DNA of 42,884 nt from Eubacteriaceae bacterium (GTDB lineage: Bacteria; Bacillota; Clostridia; Eubacteriales; Eubacteriaceae). The first letter of the stretch is position 1. Each line of letters begins with the position of its first letter. The position numbers were made by a program, and so were the translations under genes. Of this stretch, positions 32,986 to 40,432 are shown piece after piece. The notes beneath the pieces were generated by a model, which was not told the DNA's origin, made no database searches, and saw only the letters and a list, made by a program, of their open reading frames with translations. The DNA lies in NCBI GenBank assembly GCA_030156895.1, contig JASGLP010000025.1, positions 1-42,884 of the forward strand. Reading direction: 5' to 3'.

Positions 32986-33087
32986 TTATCCACTGAAACA
33001 AGTGTTTATCAACAGGTTATCAACATAATTTAACCATTTGTTGATCATTTCTACCGTTAACGGCAAATTGAATTGACTTTATCCACT
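32986..33087. promoter_or_regulatory. Cluster of DnaA-box-like nonamers
   Basis: TTATCCACT occurs at 32986-32994 and 33079-33087, TTATCAACA at 33006-33014 and 33017-33025, and a near match on the opposite strand at 33039-33047. All are one base from the TTATNCACA consensus or close to it. The last box lies inside the riboswitch promoter. Function is not established. Confidence 0.45.
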
Positions 33088-33101
33088 GACTATGTTATTA
33101 T
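33073..33101 (+). promoter_or_regulatory. Promoter of the cobalamin riboswitch-cblTS operon
   Basis: TTGACT (33073-33078), a 17-base spacer and TATTAT (33096-33101). The spacer contains a DnaA-box-like TTATCCACT. Confidence 0.75.
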
Positions 33102-33108
33102 TTCCTCA

Positions 33109-33323
33109 GTTTATTAACACTTTTCTGGTGCCTTTTTTAAGGAGAATAGGGAAACAGGTATCATTCCTGTAGGGACCCACCACTGTATTGCCGGAGCCAT
33201 TGTCAAAACCACCTCACGGGAAGGGACAAATGGCGATGAAGCTGACTCAGGAGACCTGCCAGAACTGTATCGATTATGGACGAAGGTAAAGTTCACATCT
33301 CTTATTGGTGTGGACTTTTTTTG
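33109..33323 (+). promoter_or_regulatory. Cobalamin riboswitch with terminator
   Basis: The aptamer shows the expected blocks: GGTGCC, AAGGAGAATAGGGAA, the CAGGTATCATTCCTGTAGGG hairpin, GACCCACCACTGTA, GGAGCCA, and the B12-box region ending GACTCAGGAGACCTGCC (to about 33260). An expression platform follows: AAAGTTCACA pairs with TGTGGACTTT, then TTTTTTT (33288-33323). Binding of B12 should favour termination before cblT. It matches salvage genes that are needed when B12 is scarce. Confidence 0.92.
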
Positions 33324-33360
33324 CGCAACAAAATTTCATTCTATTTTAAAGGAGACTATT

Positions 33361-33894
33361 ATGAAAATCTCAACAAAACAACTAGTATTCACAGCGCTGT
33401 TAATTGCCTTATCTTTTATCGGCGCCCAGCTCAAAATTTTTGGCACCATTGCTTTTGATTCACTGCCTGCTTTCTTAGGCACCTTTTTACTGGGACCTGT
33501 TTATGGTGCTGTCATCGGTTTCGCCGGCCATCTGTTGACCTCAGCCACCTCCGGTTTTCCTTATACCTTCCCGGTACACTTTTTAATTGGGATTGGCATG
33601 GGGGTAACCATGATCGCCACCTGGTTTATCTTCAACCTCTTTAACAAACGCGATCAGACCAATATCGGCTTAATTGTTTCAGTCCTGGTAGCCGCACTCT
33701 TTAACGGACCAATTCTATCTTTGCTTTGTGCACCTTTACTGGTTCCCATGTTAACCTGGGCCGGAGTAATTGGCATGATGGTGCCCCTGGCCCTGGTTGG
33801 CGGGATTAATGCCGCGTTCGCTGCAGTGATTTTCCGCGCTATCCCAACTTCTTTAAAAGCCCAACTGGATCTGGATGCTTCCAAAGCCCGATAA
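33361..33894 (+). CDS. cblT: Alpha-ribazole ECF transporter substrate-binding protein CblT, 177 aa
   Basis: This is a hydrophobic ECF S-component with five to six membrane segments and the family-type phrase LPAFLGTFLLGPVYGAVIGFAGHLLTSATSGFPYTFPVHF. Next to cblS and under a cobalamin riboswitch, it fits CblT, which imports alpha-ribazole, the lower-ligand nucleoside of B12. It would need the shared ECF ATPase/T module encoded elsewhere. The start at MKISTKQ has AAGGAG upstream and follows the riboswitch terminator; the longer open frame begins inside that terminator. Confidence 0.88.
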   Translation: MKISTKQLVFTALLIALSFIGAQLKIFGTIAFDSLPAFLGTFLLGPVYGAVIGFAGHLLTSATSGFPYTFPVHFLIGIGMGVTMIATWFIFNLFNKRDQTNIGLIVSVLVAALFNGPILSLLCAPLLVPMLTWAGVIGMMVPLALVGGINAAFAAVIFRAIPTSLKAQLDLDASKAR

Positions 33895-33906
33895 AAGGCT
33901 AAGCTC

Positions 33907-34647
33907 ATGAAGACCTATTTATACCGTGATTTATCTGTCATTGAGCTGCCGGATCGGCTGCTGGTTACCGCCTGTGACAGCAGCGCCGGCGTCGGTGAGA
34001 AACCGGAAGATGAACTGGATGTTCCCACCAAATACGTTTCTATTTTCGCCACCAGAGTCTGCCTCTTTGAGCTCCTGGCCTGCGGCTGCCAAATTATCGG
34101 CCTTGCCAACACCATTTGCAATGAAATGGAGCCCACTGGTAAACATCTGATTGCGGGCATCCATGAAGAACTGAAGCGAGCCGGTTTGCCGGAGCTTTTA
34201 ATCAACGGCTCCACTGAAGAAAACTTTAAGACCGTTATGACCGGTTTTGGCATTACCATTCTGGGTACTACCCCAAAGCTCAACTTAAAGCCTTCGCAGG
34301 CAGGTGATCTGATCGTCTGTATCGGCAAACCCAAAGTTGGCGGTGAAGTGGTTCTTGAAAACGACGAAGAAATTGCCGCCTATCCCGACTTGGCCTTTCT
34401 TAGCAGTTGTGACCTGGTTAATGAGGTGGTTCCCTGCGGTTCCAAGGGTATTTTGTATGAAGCTCAAAGCTTAGCTAACATTTATCAGCTGCAGCTCTCT
34501 GGTTTGAGCAACGATTTAGATCTTAAAAAATCCTGCGGCCCGGCCACCACTCTGATTACCAGCGTCAAAGCGGATAGGCTAGAGCCTTTGCAAACGCATT
34601 TTGGCGGGCGACTAAACGTCATTGGCCGCTTAACGCAAAAAACCTGA
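33907..34647 (+). CDS. cblS: Alpha-ribazole kinase CblS, 246 aa
   Basis: The chain has the PurM/AIR-synthase-like fold seen in CblS (VTACDSSAGVGEKPEDELDVP, TGKHLIAGIHEELKRAGL, FGITILGTTPKL, VCIGKPKVGGEV, PCGSKGILYEA). CblS phosphorylates alpha-ribazole so that it can be attached to GDP-cobinamide, an alternative to CobT-dependent synthesis. It lies 12 bases after cblT and shares the B12 riboswitch. The ribosome site (AAGGCT) is weak. Confidence 0.88.
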   Translation: MKTYLYRDLSVIELPDRLLVTACDSSAGVGEKPEDELDVPTKYVSIFATRVCLFELLACGCQIIGLANTICNEMEPTGKHLIAGIHEELKRAGLPELLINGSTEENFKTVMTGFGITILGTTPKLNLKPSQAGDLIVCIGKPKVGGEVVLENDEEIAAYPDLAFLSSCDLVNEVVPCGSKGILYEAQSLANIYQLQLSGLSNDLDLKKSCGPATTLITSVKADRLEPLQTHFGGRLNVIGRLTQKT

Positions 34648-34666
34648 GGCTAAATAGCATCAGGTT
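34637..34666 (-). terminator. Terminator of aroF-tyrA
   Basis: AACCTGA pairs with TCAGGTT, followed by TTTTTT on the minus strand. It overlaps the last codons and stop of cblS on the other strand and lies beyond repeat copy C. Confidence 0.75.
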
Positions 34667-34698
34667 AAACTAAAGATAACATTATATTGACCACCTGA

Positions 34699-34829
34699 GC
34701 ACTGACAATTGGCTTTTCAGTTGTCTGCCTCGGGGCGAACAGTTGCTGGATAACTTTGATAATTAATGCTTCCAAATTGGGCAACTGTACGAATCCGCGC
34801 GCAGACTACGAAATCCAATTGGTCGGTGC
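34699..34829 (-). repeat. Dispersed hairpin repeat, copy C (opposite orientation)
   Basis: It is the reverse complement of copies A and B with the same arms and inner stem; the middle stem is GTCTGC/GCAGAC. It lies 28 bases after the tyrA stop codon, before the terminator, and between two similar 22-base sequences (34644-34665 and 34851-34872). Confidence 0.9.
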
Positions 34830-34856
34830 GGGGTTTGTATGAACACGGATCTGAGG

Positions 34857-35756
34857 CTATTCAGCTTCAGGTCTTTTTAATTTAGCTTCACGGATATTTC
34901 CCATTTCAATACGTTTTTCACGAACTGACTGGAGGCGCTCAATCAATTCCTTCTCTTCATCTTCGGCAATCATGCTTTTCATGGCATCCAGGCTCTTTTC
35001 AAATTTCTCAATCTGTTCCAGTAAATTTTTTCGGTTACACATAAAAAGTTCTGTCCACATGGGTGCATTAATCATGGCAATTCGGGTCAGATCACCGAAA
35101 CTGCCACCTTCAAAACCAGTGATACTTAAATCGTCTTCGCAGTCCACCAGAGCCGCCGCAATCACATGACAAAGCTGGGAGGTAAAGGCGATCTTTTCAT
35201 CGTGAATTTGACAGGTTGTTTCGACGATATGATTAAAGCCCAGATCCGTAATAATTTCCTTTAAAAAAGCGATATTGTCAGGCTGGTTCTCTGGACGGGG
35301 CGTTAAAATATAGTTGCGGTTGACAAAAATTGAATCCGTCGCCCCACCATAGCCTTCCTTTTCACTGCCGGCCATGGGATGACCGGGTACATAATCGATA
35401 TCGGTTCGTAAGAGTTTTCCCAGGTTTCTAAAAATCACCTCTTTAACCCCGGTAATATCCGTGATCAGAGCGCCCGGCTTAAAGTCTTCCATGTAAAGAG
35501 CCAGAAAACCCAGAGCATCCATGGGGGTCAGGCAGATAAAGACCAGATCACATTCTTTAAGCATCCTGACCAGCCCCACTGACTCCCAGGCGCCGTCATC
35601 AATCACTTCATCGGCAATGGCTTTTTTAATCACGGTCGCTTTGATATCATAACCCAGAATTTTCTTAAAACCCATTTTCCTGAGACCCATGGCCAGAGCA
35701 CCGCCCATGAGTCCCAGGCCAATAAAGCCAACGACCGTTTCTTCTCGTTTTCTCAT
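34857..35756 (-). CDS. tyrA: Prephenate dehydrogenase, 299 aa
   Basis: It oxidatively decarboxylates prephenate to 4-hydroxyphenylpyruvate for tyrosine. The Rossmann start is GFIGLGLMGGALAMGLR. DITGVKEV, the catalytic-region PGHPMAGSEKEGYGGA, and the helical C-terminal domain (FTSQLCHVIAAALVD, GGSFGDLTRIA) follow. It has no chorismate mutase or ACT domain, so feedback is probably imposed on aroF or by the leader. Its ATG overlaps the aroF stop (TAATG). Confidence 0.94.
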   Translation of the reverse strand: MRKREETVVGFIGLGLMGGALAMGLRKMGFKKILGYDIKATVIKKAIADEVIDDGAWESVGLVRMLKECDLVFICLTPMDALGFLALYMEDFKPGALITDITGVKEVIFRNLGKLLRTDIDYVPGHPMAGSEKEGYGGATDSIFVNRNYILTPRPENQPDNIAFLKEIITDLGFNHIVETTCQIHDEKIAFTSQLCHVIAAALVDCEDDLSITGFEGGSFGDLTRIAMINAPMWTELFMCNRKNLLEQIEKFEKSLDAMKSMIAEDEEKELIERLQSVREKRIEMGNIREAKLKRPEAE

Positions 35757-36766
35757 TAAAGCACCTTATTTTCGATTTCCGCGTATTTCTTGACTGTTGT
35801 CATAATCTTATCAAATTGTTCTGGTGTAATTGACTGTTCACCGTCACAAAGAGCTTCTTCCGGGTTGTTGTGAACTTCGATCATGACCCCATCGGCGCCC
35901 GCTGCGATCGCTGCCTTGGTCATGGATTCAACCGTCCATGAAAGACCTGTGGCATGGCTGGGATCAATAATAACTGGCAGATGACTCTTTTTCTTGAGGA
36001 CTGGGATCACGCTTAAATCCAGGGTATTACGGGTAGCTGTTTCAAAGGTTCTGATACCTCGCTCACAGAGGATGACGTTATCATTGCCTTCCTTCATGAT
36101 ATATTCAGCCGACATTAAAAACTCTTTCATGGTTGCTGACATCCCGCGTTTTAAAAGGATTGGCTTATTTGTTTTACCCAGTTCTCTTAAGAGAATGAAG
36201 TTCTGCATATTACGGGCACCCACTTGGATGATATCCACGTCTTCAAAAGCCGGTAGTTGTTCTAGGGACATAAGCTCGCTGACAATGGGCAGGCCCGTTT
36301 CACGGCGGGCAATTTTCAACAGTTCCAGACCTTCGTAGCCCATTCCCTGGAAAGAGTAAGGTGAGGTTCGGGGTTTGAAAGCGCCGCCTCTTAAGAAAGT
36401 TGCGCCAGAAGCCTTAATGCTTTTGGCGATGCTGACCACCTGCTCTTCGCTTTCCACTGAGCAGGGCCCGGCAATAATTGAGATATGGCCTTCGCCGACT
36501 TTACGCCCTTTTACATCAATCACCGTGTCATCAGGATGGAATAAGCGATTGGCTTTTTTGTAGGGTTCCTGAACTCGTAAAACTTTATCGACAATATGAT
36601 TTGTTTGAATTTTTTCCAGATCCGCAGTCGCCGTGTCACCAATTAAACCGATAACGGTGCGCTCAGTTCCTTTAGAGTAGTTCACACTTAAATTCTGACT
36701 TTCAATCATCTCAATCAGCCTCTTTACTTCTGCTTCAGTTGCATCCGGTTTTACTACAATAATCAT
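35756..36766 (-). CDS. aroF: DAHP synthase (type I-beta), 336 aa
   Basis: It condenses phosphoenolpyruvate and erythrose 4-phosphate, the first step of the shikimate pathway. An N-terminal ferredoxin-like regulatory domain (MIIVVKPDATEAEVKRLIE, about 1-70) precedes the barrel with IIAGPCSVES, LRGGAFKPRTSPYSFQG, VGARNMQN, KRGMSATMKEFL, CERGIRTFE and IDPSHATG. The N-terminal domain in this class binds aromatic amino acids. The ATG at 36766 follows GGAGG; the longer frame starts with TTG inside that site. It heads aroF-tyrA, behind a leader peptide and terminator. Confidence 0.95.
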   Translation of the reverse strand: MIIVVKPDATEAEVKRLIEMIESQNLSVNYSKGTERTVIGLIGDTATADLEKIQTNHIVDKVLRVQEPYKKANRLFHPDDTVIDVKGRKVGEGHISIIAGPCSVESEEQVVSIAKSIKASGATFLRGGAFKPRTSPYSFQGMGYEGLELLKIARRETGLPIVSELMSLEQLPAFEDVDIIQVGARNMQNFILLRELGKTNKPILLKRGMSATMKEFLMSAEYIMKEGNDNVILCERGIRTFETATRNTLDLSVIPVLKKKSHLPVIIDPSHATGLSWTVESMTKAAIAAGADGVMIEVHNNPEEALCDGEQSITPEQFDKIMTTVKKYAEIENKVL

Positions 36767-36820
36767 TTGATCCTCCAAAATTTAAAATCCTCATCCATCT
36801 CCCGTGCACTGAAGATAAAC

Positions 36821-36850
36821 AAAAAGGAGACTCCCCAAAGGAAGTCTCCT
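36821..36850 (-). terminator. Attenuator terminator upstream of aroF
   Basis: GGAGACTTCC pairs with GGGGAGTCTCC around a TTT loop, followed by TTTTT on the minus strand. It lies between the aromatic-rich leader peptide and the aroF ribosome site, so it must be bypassed for aroF expression. Confidence 0.9.
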
Positions 36851-36882
36851 GAAATAAACTTAATTAATACTGATGGTATCAA

Positions 36883-37011
36883 TCACTTTTCATGGTTTGA
36901 AAACTTCGTGGGTAATGCTTTTTTATTACACGCAAAATAACCAAAGCCATACCAATAGCTCTGGATGTTGCTAAAGTAATAAAATTGTACATTACTTCTT
37001 AAAGTTTCCAT
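36883..37011 (-). CDS. Aromatic amino acid leader peptide, 42 aa
   Basis: The small frame begins METLRSNV and then reads QFYYFSNIQSYWYGFGYF before ending KFSNHEK and TGA. Eleven of these 18 residues are Phe, Tyr or Trp. GGAG lies six bases before the ATG. A perfect promoter is just upstream and an intrinsic terminator follows 33 bases after the stop. The arrangement matches leader-peptide attenuation: shortage of charged aromatic tRNAs would stall the ribosome and prevent the terminator. An alternative ATG four codons earlier overlaps the ribosome site. Confidence 0.85.
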   Translation of the reverse strand: METLRSNVQFYYFSNIQSYWYGFGYFACNKKALPTKFSNHEK

Positions 37012-37044
37012 GATTTTCTCCATCTGTAAGTAAAACTTTTTTTT

Positions 37045-37073
37045 ATTATAGACTTTTAGAAAGCTCGTGTCAA
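37045..37073 (-). promoter_or_regulatory. Promoter of the aro leader and operon
   Basis: TTGACA (37068-37073), a 17-base spacer and TATAAT (37045-37050), a perfect match to consensus. This supports a leader transcript of about 270 bases before aroF. Confidence 0.9.
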
Positions 37074-37243
37074 CGGATTTTTTGAAATCTTTAGCTTTTA
37101 ACAAACCAAGGAGATAAAAAAACTGAAGGTCAGTTACAATAAGCAAACAAAGCTAATTAGAAGATATTCTGCCAGCGTTCAAATTTAGTCAAGACAACCA
37201 TCCACCTTCACAAGCTTCTATAACATTATTTTTCTCATTTCAA

Positions 37244-37272
37244 TTGACAAGTCCCAGCGCGCATGGTATATT
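37244..37272 (+). promoter_or_regulatory. metY promoter
   Basis: TTGACA (37244-37249) and TATATT (37267-37272) are 17 bases apart. The transcript would have a leader of about 190 bases. I see no S-box or T-box motifs in it. Confidence 0.75.
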
Positions 37273-37303
37273 GCATATAATTTCTCTAGGAATTGTATGC
37301 AAT
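37270..37303. promoter_or_regulatory. Operator-like 13-bp inverted repeat at the metY promoter
   Basis: ATTGCATATAATT and AATTGTATGCAAT (12 of 13 complementary) flank an 8-base spacer and cover the -10 and start site. Each arm is itself close to the palindrome ATTGTATACAAT found in the ilvE promoter. Likely a repressor site. Confidence 0.6.
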
Positions 37304-37466
37304 GATTGTTTCTCAATTACTACATACCCTATTGAAAGCCTGCGCAGTTCATTAACTTTAATGCTTCTTCCACATAGTCCGGAATTTTCAGTTCCAGAAA
37401 AAAATCAAAACACACTGGCCTCAATCAGTTATAATAACATTAAGGAAATTAAAAAGGAGAACTCCA

Positions 37467-38756
37467 ATGAAAAACACACAGCATTTTGAAACCATTCAGC
37501 TTCATGGCGGCCAAGGCCCTGATCCTACTACCAAGTCGGTAGCGGTACCAATCTATCAGACCAGCTCTTATGCCTTTGAAAGCAGCGATCATGCCCAGAA
37601 GCTTTTCGCTCTGGAAGAGCCCGGCAATATTTATACCCGTATTATGAACCCTACCAGTGCCGTTCTTGAAGATCGCATCAGTCTGCTGGAGGGCGGAGTA
37701 GGTGCCTTAGCTTTTGCTTCCGGATCGGCTGCCATCACCGCCGCTATCTTAAATATTGCCGGCAGCGGCGATGAACTGGTTGCCGCTGCTACCCTCTATG
37801 GTGGAACCTACAATCTTTTAAATGCTACTCTGCCCCGCCTGGGGATACACACCAGCTTTGTCAACCCGGATGATCCGCAAAATTTTGAGGCGGCCATCAC
37901 GGATAAAACCAAAGCCGTCTATATTGAATCACTGGGTAACCCGGCCATCAATATCGTCGATGTGGAAAAAGTCGCTGCCATTGCCCATGCCCATGGCATC
38001 CCTTTAATTGTTGACAACACCTTTGCTACCCCTTATCTCTTTAAGCCGCTTGATTTTGGTGCTGATATCGTGGTTTACTCAGCCACCAAGTTTATTGGCG
38101 GTCACGGTACCACCATTGGCGGCCTTTTAGTTGACGGCGGACGCTTCGACTGGGAAAAAAGCGGCCGTTTTCCCGAATTAACCACCCCTGATGAAAGCTA
38201 CCACGGCATCACCTATTCCAAGGATATCGGTGCGGCGGCCTATATTGTCAAGGCCCGCGTCCAGCTATTAAGAGATACCGGAGCCTGCATCAGCCCTTTT
38301 AACTCCTTTTTACTCCTGCAGGGAATGGAAACCCTTTCTTTAAGACTGGATCGACACCTGGAAAACACTGAAAAAATTATTGCTTTTCTTTCAAAACATG
38401 CTCAGGTTAGCTGGGTAAACTATCCGGCGCTTGTCGACAACCCCTACTATGCCTTATCGCAGAAATACTTTAAAAAAGGGCCTGGTTCAATCTTTACCTT
38501 TGGGATTAAAGGCGGGATCGAAGCGGCTAAAAAATTCATCGACAATCTAAAACTGTTTACCCATCTGGCAAATGTCGCTGACGCCAAATCTTTAGTCATT
38601 CACCCGGCCACCACCACGCATCAGCAGTTATCCGGTGATGATCTTCTTAAAGCCGGCGTGACTGAGGATATGATTCGACTGTCTATTGGCCTGGAACACA
38701 TTGATGATTTGCTGGCTGATTTAGAAGAGGCCTTTAAAGCAGCAAAGGAGGCTTAA
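37467..38756 (+). CDS. metY: O-acetylhomoserine sulfhydrylase, 429 aa
   Basis: This is a Cys/Met-metabolism PLP enzyme that makes homocysteine from O-acetylhomoserine and sulfide. [27 protein letters not shown], the FASGSAAI loop, [21 protein letters not shown] and the PLP lysine in [12 protein letters not shown] identify the family, as does the length, longer than MetB/MetC. AAGGAGA precedes the ATG. It is joined to metA with one intervening base and is controlled by the promoter with the 34-base operator-like repeat. Confidence 0.96.
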   Translation: MKNTQHFETIQLHGGQGPDPTTKSVAVPIYQTSSYAFESSDHAQKLFALEEPGNIYTRIMNPTSAVLEDRISLLEGGVGALAFASGSAAITAAILNIAGSGDELVAAATLYGGTYNLLNATLPRLGIHTSFVNPDDPQNFEAAITDKTKAVYIESLGNPAINIVDVEKVAAIAHAHGIPLIVDNTFATPYLFKPLDFGADIVVYSATKFIGGHGTTIGGLLVDGGRFDWEKSGRFPELTTPDESYHGITYSKDIGAAAYIVKARVQLLRDTGACISPFNSFLLLQGMETLSLRLDRHLENTEKIIAFLSKHAQVSWVNYPALVDNPYYALSQKYFKKGPGSIFTFGIKGGIEAAKKFIDNLKLFTHLANVADAKSLVIHPATTTHQQLSGDDLLKAGVTEDMIRLSIGLEHIDDLLADLEEAFKAAKEA

Positions 38757-38757
38757 A

Positions 38758-39675
38758 ATGCCGATTAAAATTCCTAATGATCTGCCTGCTTCCAGAATAC
38801 TGACTGGTGAAAATATTTTTGTCATGGATCTGGAACGGGCCATTCACCAGGATATCCGACCGCTTAAAATTGCCATTCTTAATCTGATGCCCACAAAAAT
38901 CGCTACCGAAACCCAGCTATTAAGGCTTTTAGGTAACACACCACTGCAAATTGAAGTCAGTCTCTTACATACCAAATCCCACGAAAGCAAGAACACCTCA
39001 GCCGACCATCTGGACAGCTTCTATTCCTATTTTGAAGATGTCCGTCATCAGCATTTTGACGGCTTGATCATCACTGGTGCCCCTATCGAAACCCTTCCCT
39101 TTGAAGCAGTGGATTACTGGGATGAACTGACCGAGATTATGGACTGGAGCAAAACAAATGTTTTTTCAACCCTGCATATCTGCTGGGGGGCTCAGGCCGG
39201 TCTCTACTATCATTACGGGATCGAAAAACACCTGCTTGAAAAGAAAATGTTCGGGGTTTTTAAACACACCCTCAACCATTCCTTTGTGAAGTTGTTTAGA
39301 GGCTTTGATGACATTTTTTATGTTCCACATTCCCGCTACACTGGCATTAAACGCCATGATATAGAAGCCCATCCCGATCTTTCCATCATGGCTGATTCTG
39401 ATGAATCCGGTGTCTATGTCGTTACCGCTCAAAAGGGCCGACAGATCTTTGTCACTGGCCATAGTGAATACGATGCCGAGACCTTAAAGCTGGAATATGA
39501 CCGGGATATTGCTCAGGGAAAAAACATTGAAGTACCCAAAAATTATTTTGAGAATGATGATCCATCCCTGTCACCCATTGTAAGGTGGCGCAGCCACGCT
39601 AACCTGCTTTTTTCAAACTGGTTGAATTACTACGTTTATCAGGAGACACCCTTTGATTTTGATCGAAGCAAATAG
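38758..39675 (+). CDS. metA: Homoserine O-acetyltransferase (MetA type), 305 aa
   Basis: The MetA fold is clear: [20 protein letters not shown], nucleophile Cys in [23 protein letters not shown] and [11 protein letters not shown]. In [15 protein letters not shown] the Glu after PI occupies the position that selects acetyl-CoA over succinyl-CoA in characterised MetA enzymes, so the product should be O-acetylhomoserine, matching metY. AAAGGAGG at the end of metY serves as its ribosome site. Confidence 0.95.
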   Translation: MPIKIPNDLPASRILTGENIFVMDLERAIHQDIRPLKIAILNLMPTKIATETQLLRLLGNTPLQIEVSLLHTKSHESKNTSADHLDSFYSYFEDVRHQHFDGLIITGAPIETLPFEAVDYWDELTEIMDWSKTNVFSTLHICWGAQAGLYYHYGIEKHLLEKKMFGVFKHTLNHSFVKLFRGFDDIFYVPHSRYTGIKRHDIEAHPDLSIMADSDESGVYVVTAQKGRQIFVTGHSEYDAETLKLEYDRDIAQGKNIEVPKNYFENDDPSLSPIVRWRSHANLLFSNWLNYYVYQETPFDFDRSK

Positions 39676-39697
39676 CTACCTTAAAAATAAACCATAC

Positions 39698-39724
39698 AAA
39701 AAGCCGCCCATCCAGACGGCTTTT
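39698..39724. terminator. Bidirectional terminator between metA and the lipoprotein gene
   Basis: AAAAGCCG and CGGCTTTT flank a 10-base loop, with A-run and T-run on either side. The stem is short but usable in both directions. Confidence 0.75.
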
Positions 39725-39732
39725 CATTCGTT

Positions 39733-40140
39733 TTAAACAACGGTAAAGTATGTAACCGTATCCGGCTCATCCCGGTCATCAATGTAGATTTCCACCGAAT
39801 AGTCTCCGGGCTCGGTGATCATCCCGGCCGGCAGATAGCCGACCAGCGGCGCATCAGAGTAACCGTCATTGCCAATGGACACGGTATCAAACACTGTATT
39901 CCCCTGATACCAGACAAAGGTAATGGTGGTGTCATCCGGCGCATTATGAAGTTCAGCCGCCACGAACACATCGACATCCAGCGGGAATTCGCTCACTTCA
40001 TCAAGGGGCTCAGAATTTTCATCAACAGCGCTGGTCATAACCGCATTGCTGATATTTGCCGTGCTGGCAGAGCAGCTGGCACCCACAAAAAGGACCGCAC
40101 CAATCATCATCATGACCATAATAATCGATAATTTTTTCAC
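39733..40140 (-). CDS. Small predicted lipoprotein, 135 aa
   Basis: A signal peptide (MKKLSIIMVMMMIGAVLFVG) ends in a lipobox-like GASC, so Cys23 would be lipidated and the protein anchored outside the membrane. The mature part is acidic and beta-rich (TITFVWYQGNTVFDTVSIG, EPGDYSVEIYIDD), like an Ig-like or immunoglobulin-fold domain. The start is GTG with AGGAGGTG upstream. No specific role was recognised. Confidence 0.8.
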   Translation of the reverse strand: MKKLSIIMVMMMIGAVLFVGASCSASTANISNAVMTSAVDENSEPLDEVSEFPLDVDVFVAAELHNAPDDTTITFVWYQGNTVFDTVSIGNDGYSDAPLVGYLPAGMITEPGDYSVEIYIDDRDEPDTVTYFTVV

Positions 40141-40350
40141 TTAAAACACCTCCTCTTTTCTGATTTTAAAAATTTTGAATGATTATTAAATCATCCCATC
40201 GTCTTTTAAATTTTTTCTGCATTCTTATCCTTTTTTTATTTTTACCCCCTTAAGCAAGCATCTAATCAAAGCGTGCTCACACAAATATTTTTTATTGGCG
40301 GTAAAAGATTGCAGCCGCTATACAGACTGAAAACAAAGTTATTATGAGAT

Positions 40351-40369
40351 CGGCACATCGACAATTGGC
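40351..40369 (-). repeat. Possible end fragment of the hairpin repeat
   Basis: GGCACATCGACAATTGGCC resembles the left end of copy C (GAGCACTGACAATTGGC). The rest of the element is absent. It lies just past the mtnK terminator, again downstream of a minus-strand gene, but could be chance. Confidence 0.3.
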
Positions 40370-40373
40370 CATA

Positions 40374-40417
40374 ATAAAAACAGCCATCCCGACAGGAAAT
40401 TCTGTTGGGACGGTTGT
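40374..40417 (-). terminator. mtnK terminator
   Basis: A long stem (ACAACCGTCCCAACAG with CTGTCGGGATGGCTGT, few mismatches) and TTTTT on the minus strand, 15 bases after the mtnK stop. Confidence 0.9.
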
Positions 40418-40432
40418 CCTTAGTAATTTTTA

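Noticed and set aside
37012..37146. Upstream extension of the aromatic leader frame to 87 codons
   Set aside because: The extension crosses the perfect promoter at 37045-37073, so it cannot be in the same transcript.
37273..37466. SAM (S-box) riboswitch or T-box in the metY leader
   Set aside because: I found neither the conserved S-box core nor the T-box AGGGTGG sequence; only the operator-like repeat is visible.
40178..40234. 18-codon frame MQKKFKRRWDD upstream of the lipoprotein gene
   Set aside because: It has a weak ribosome site and no conserved feature, and low-complexity AT DNA makes such frames by chance.
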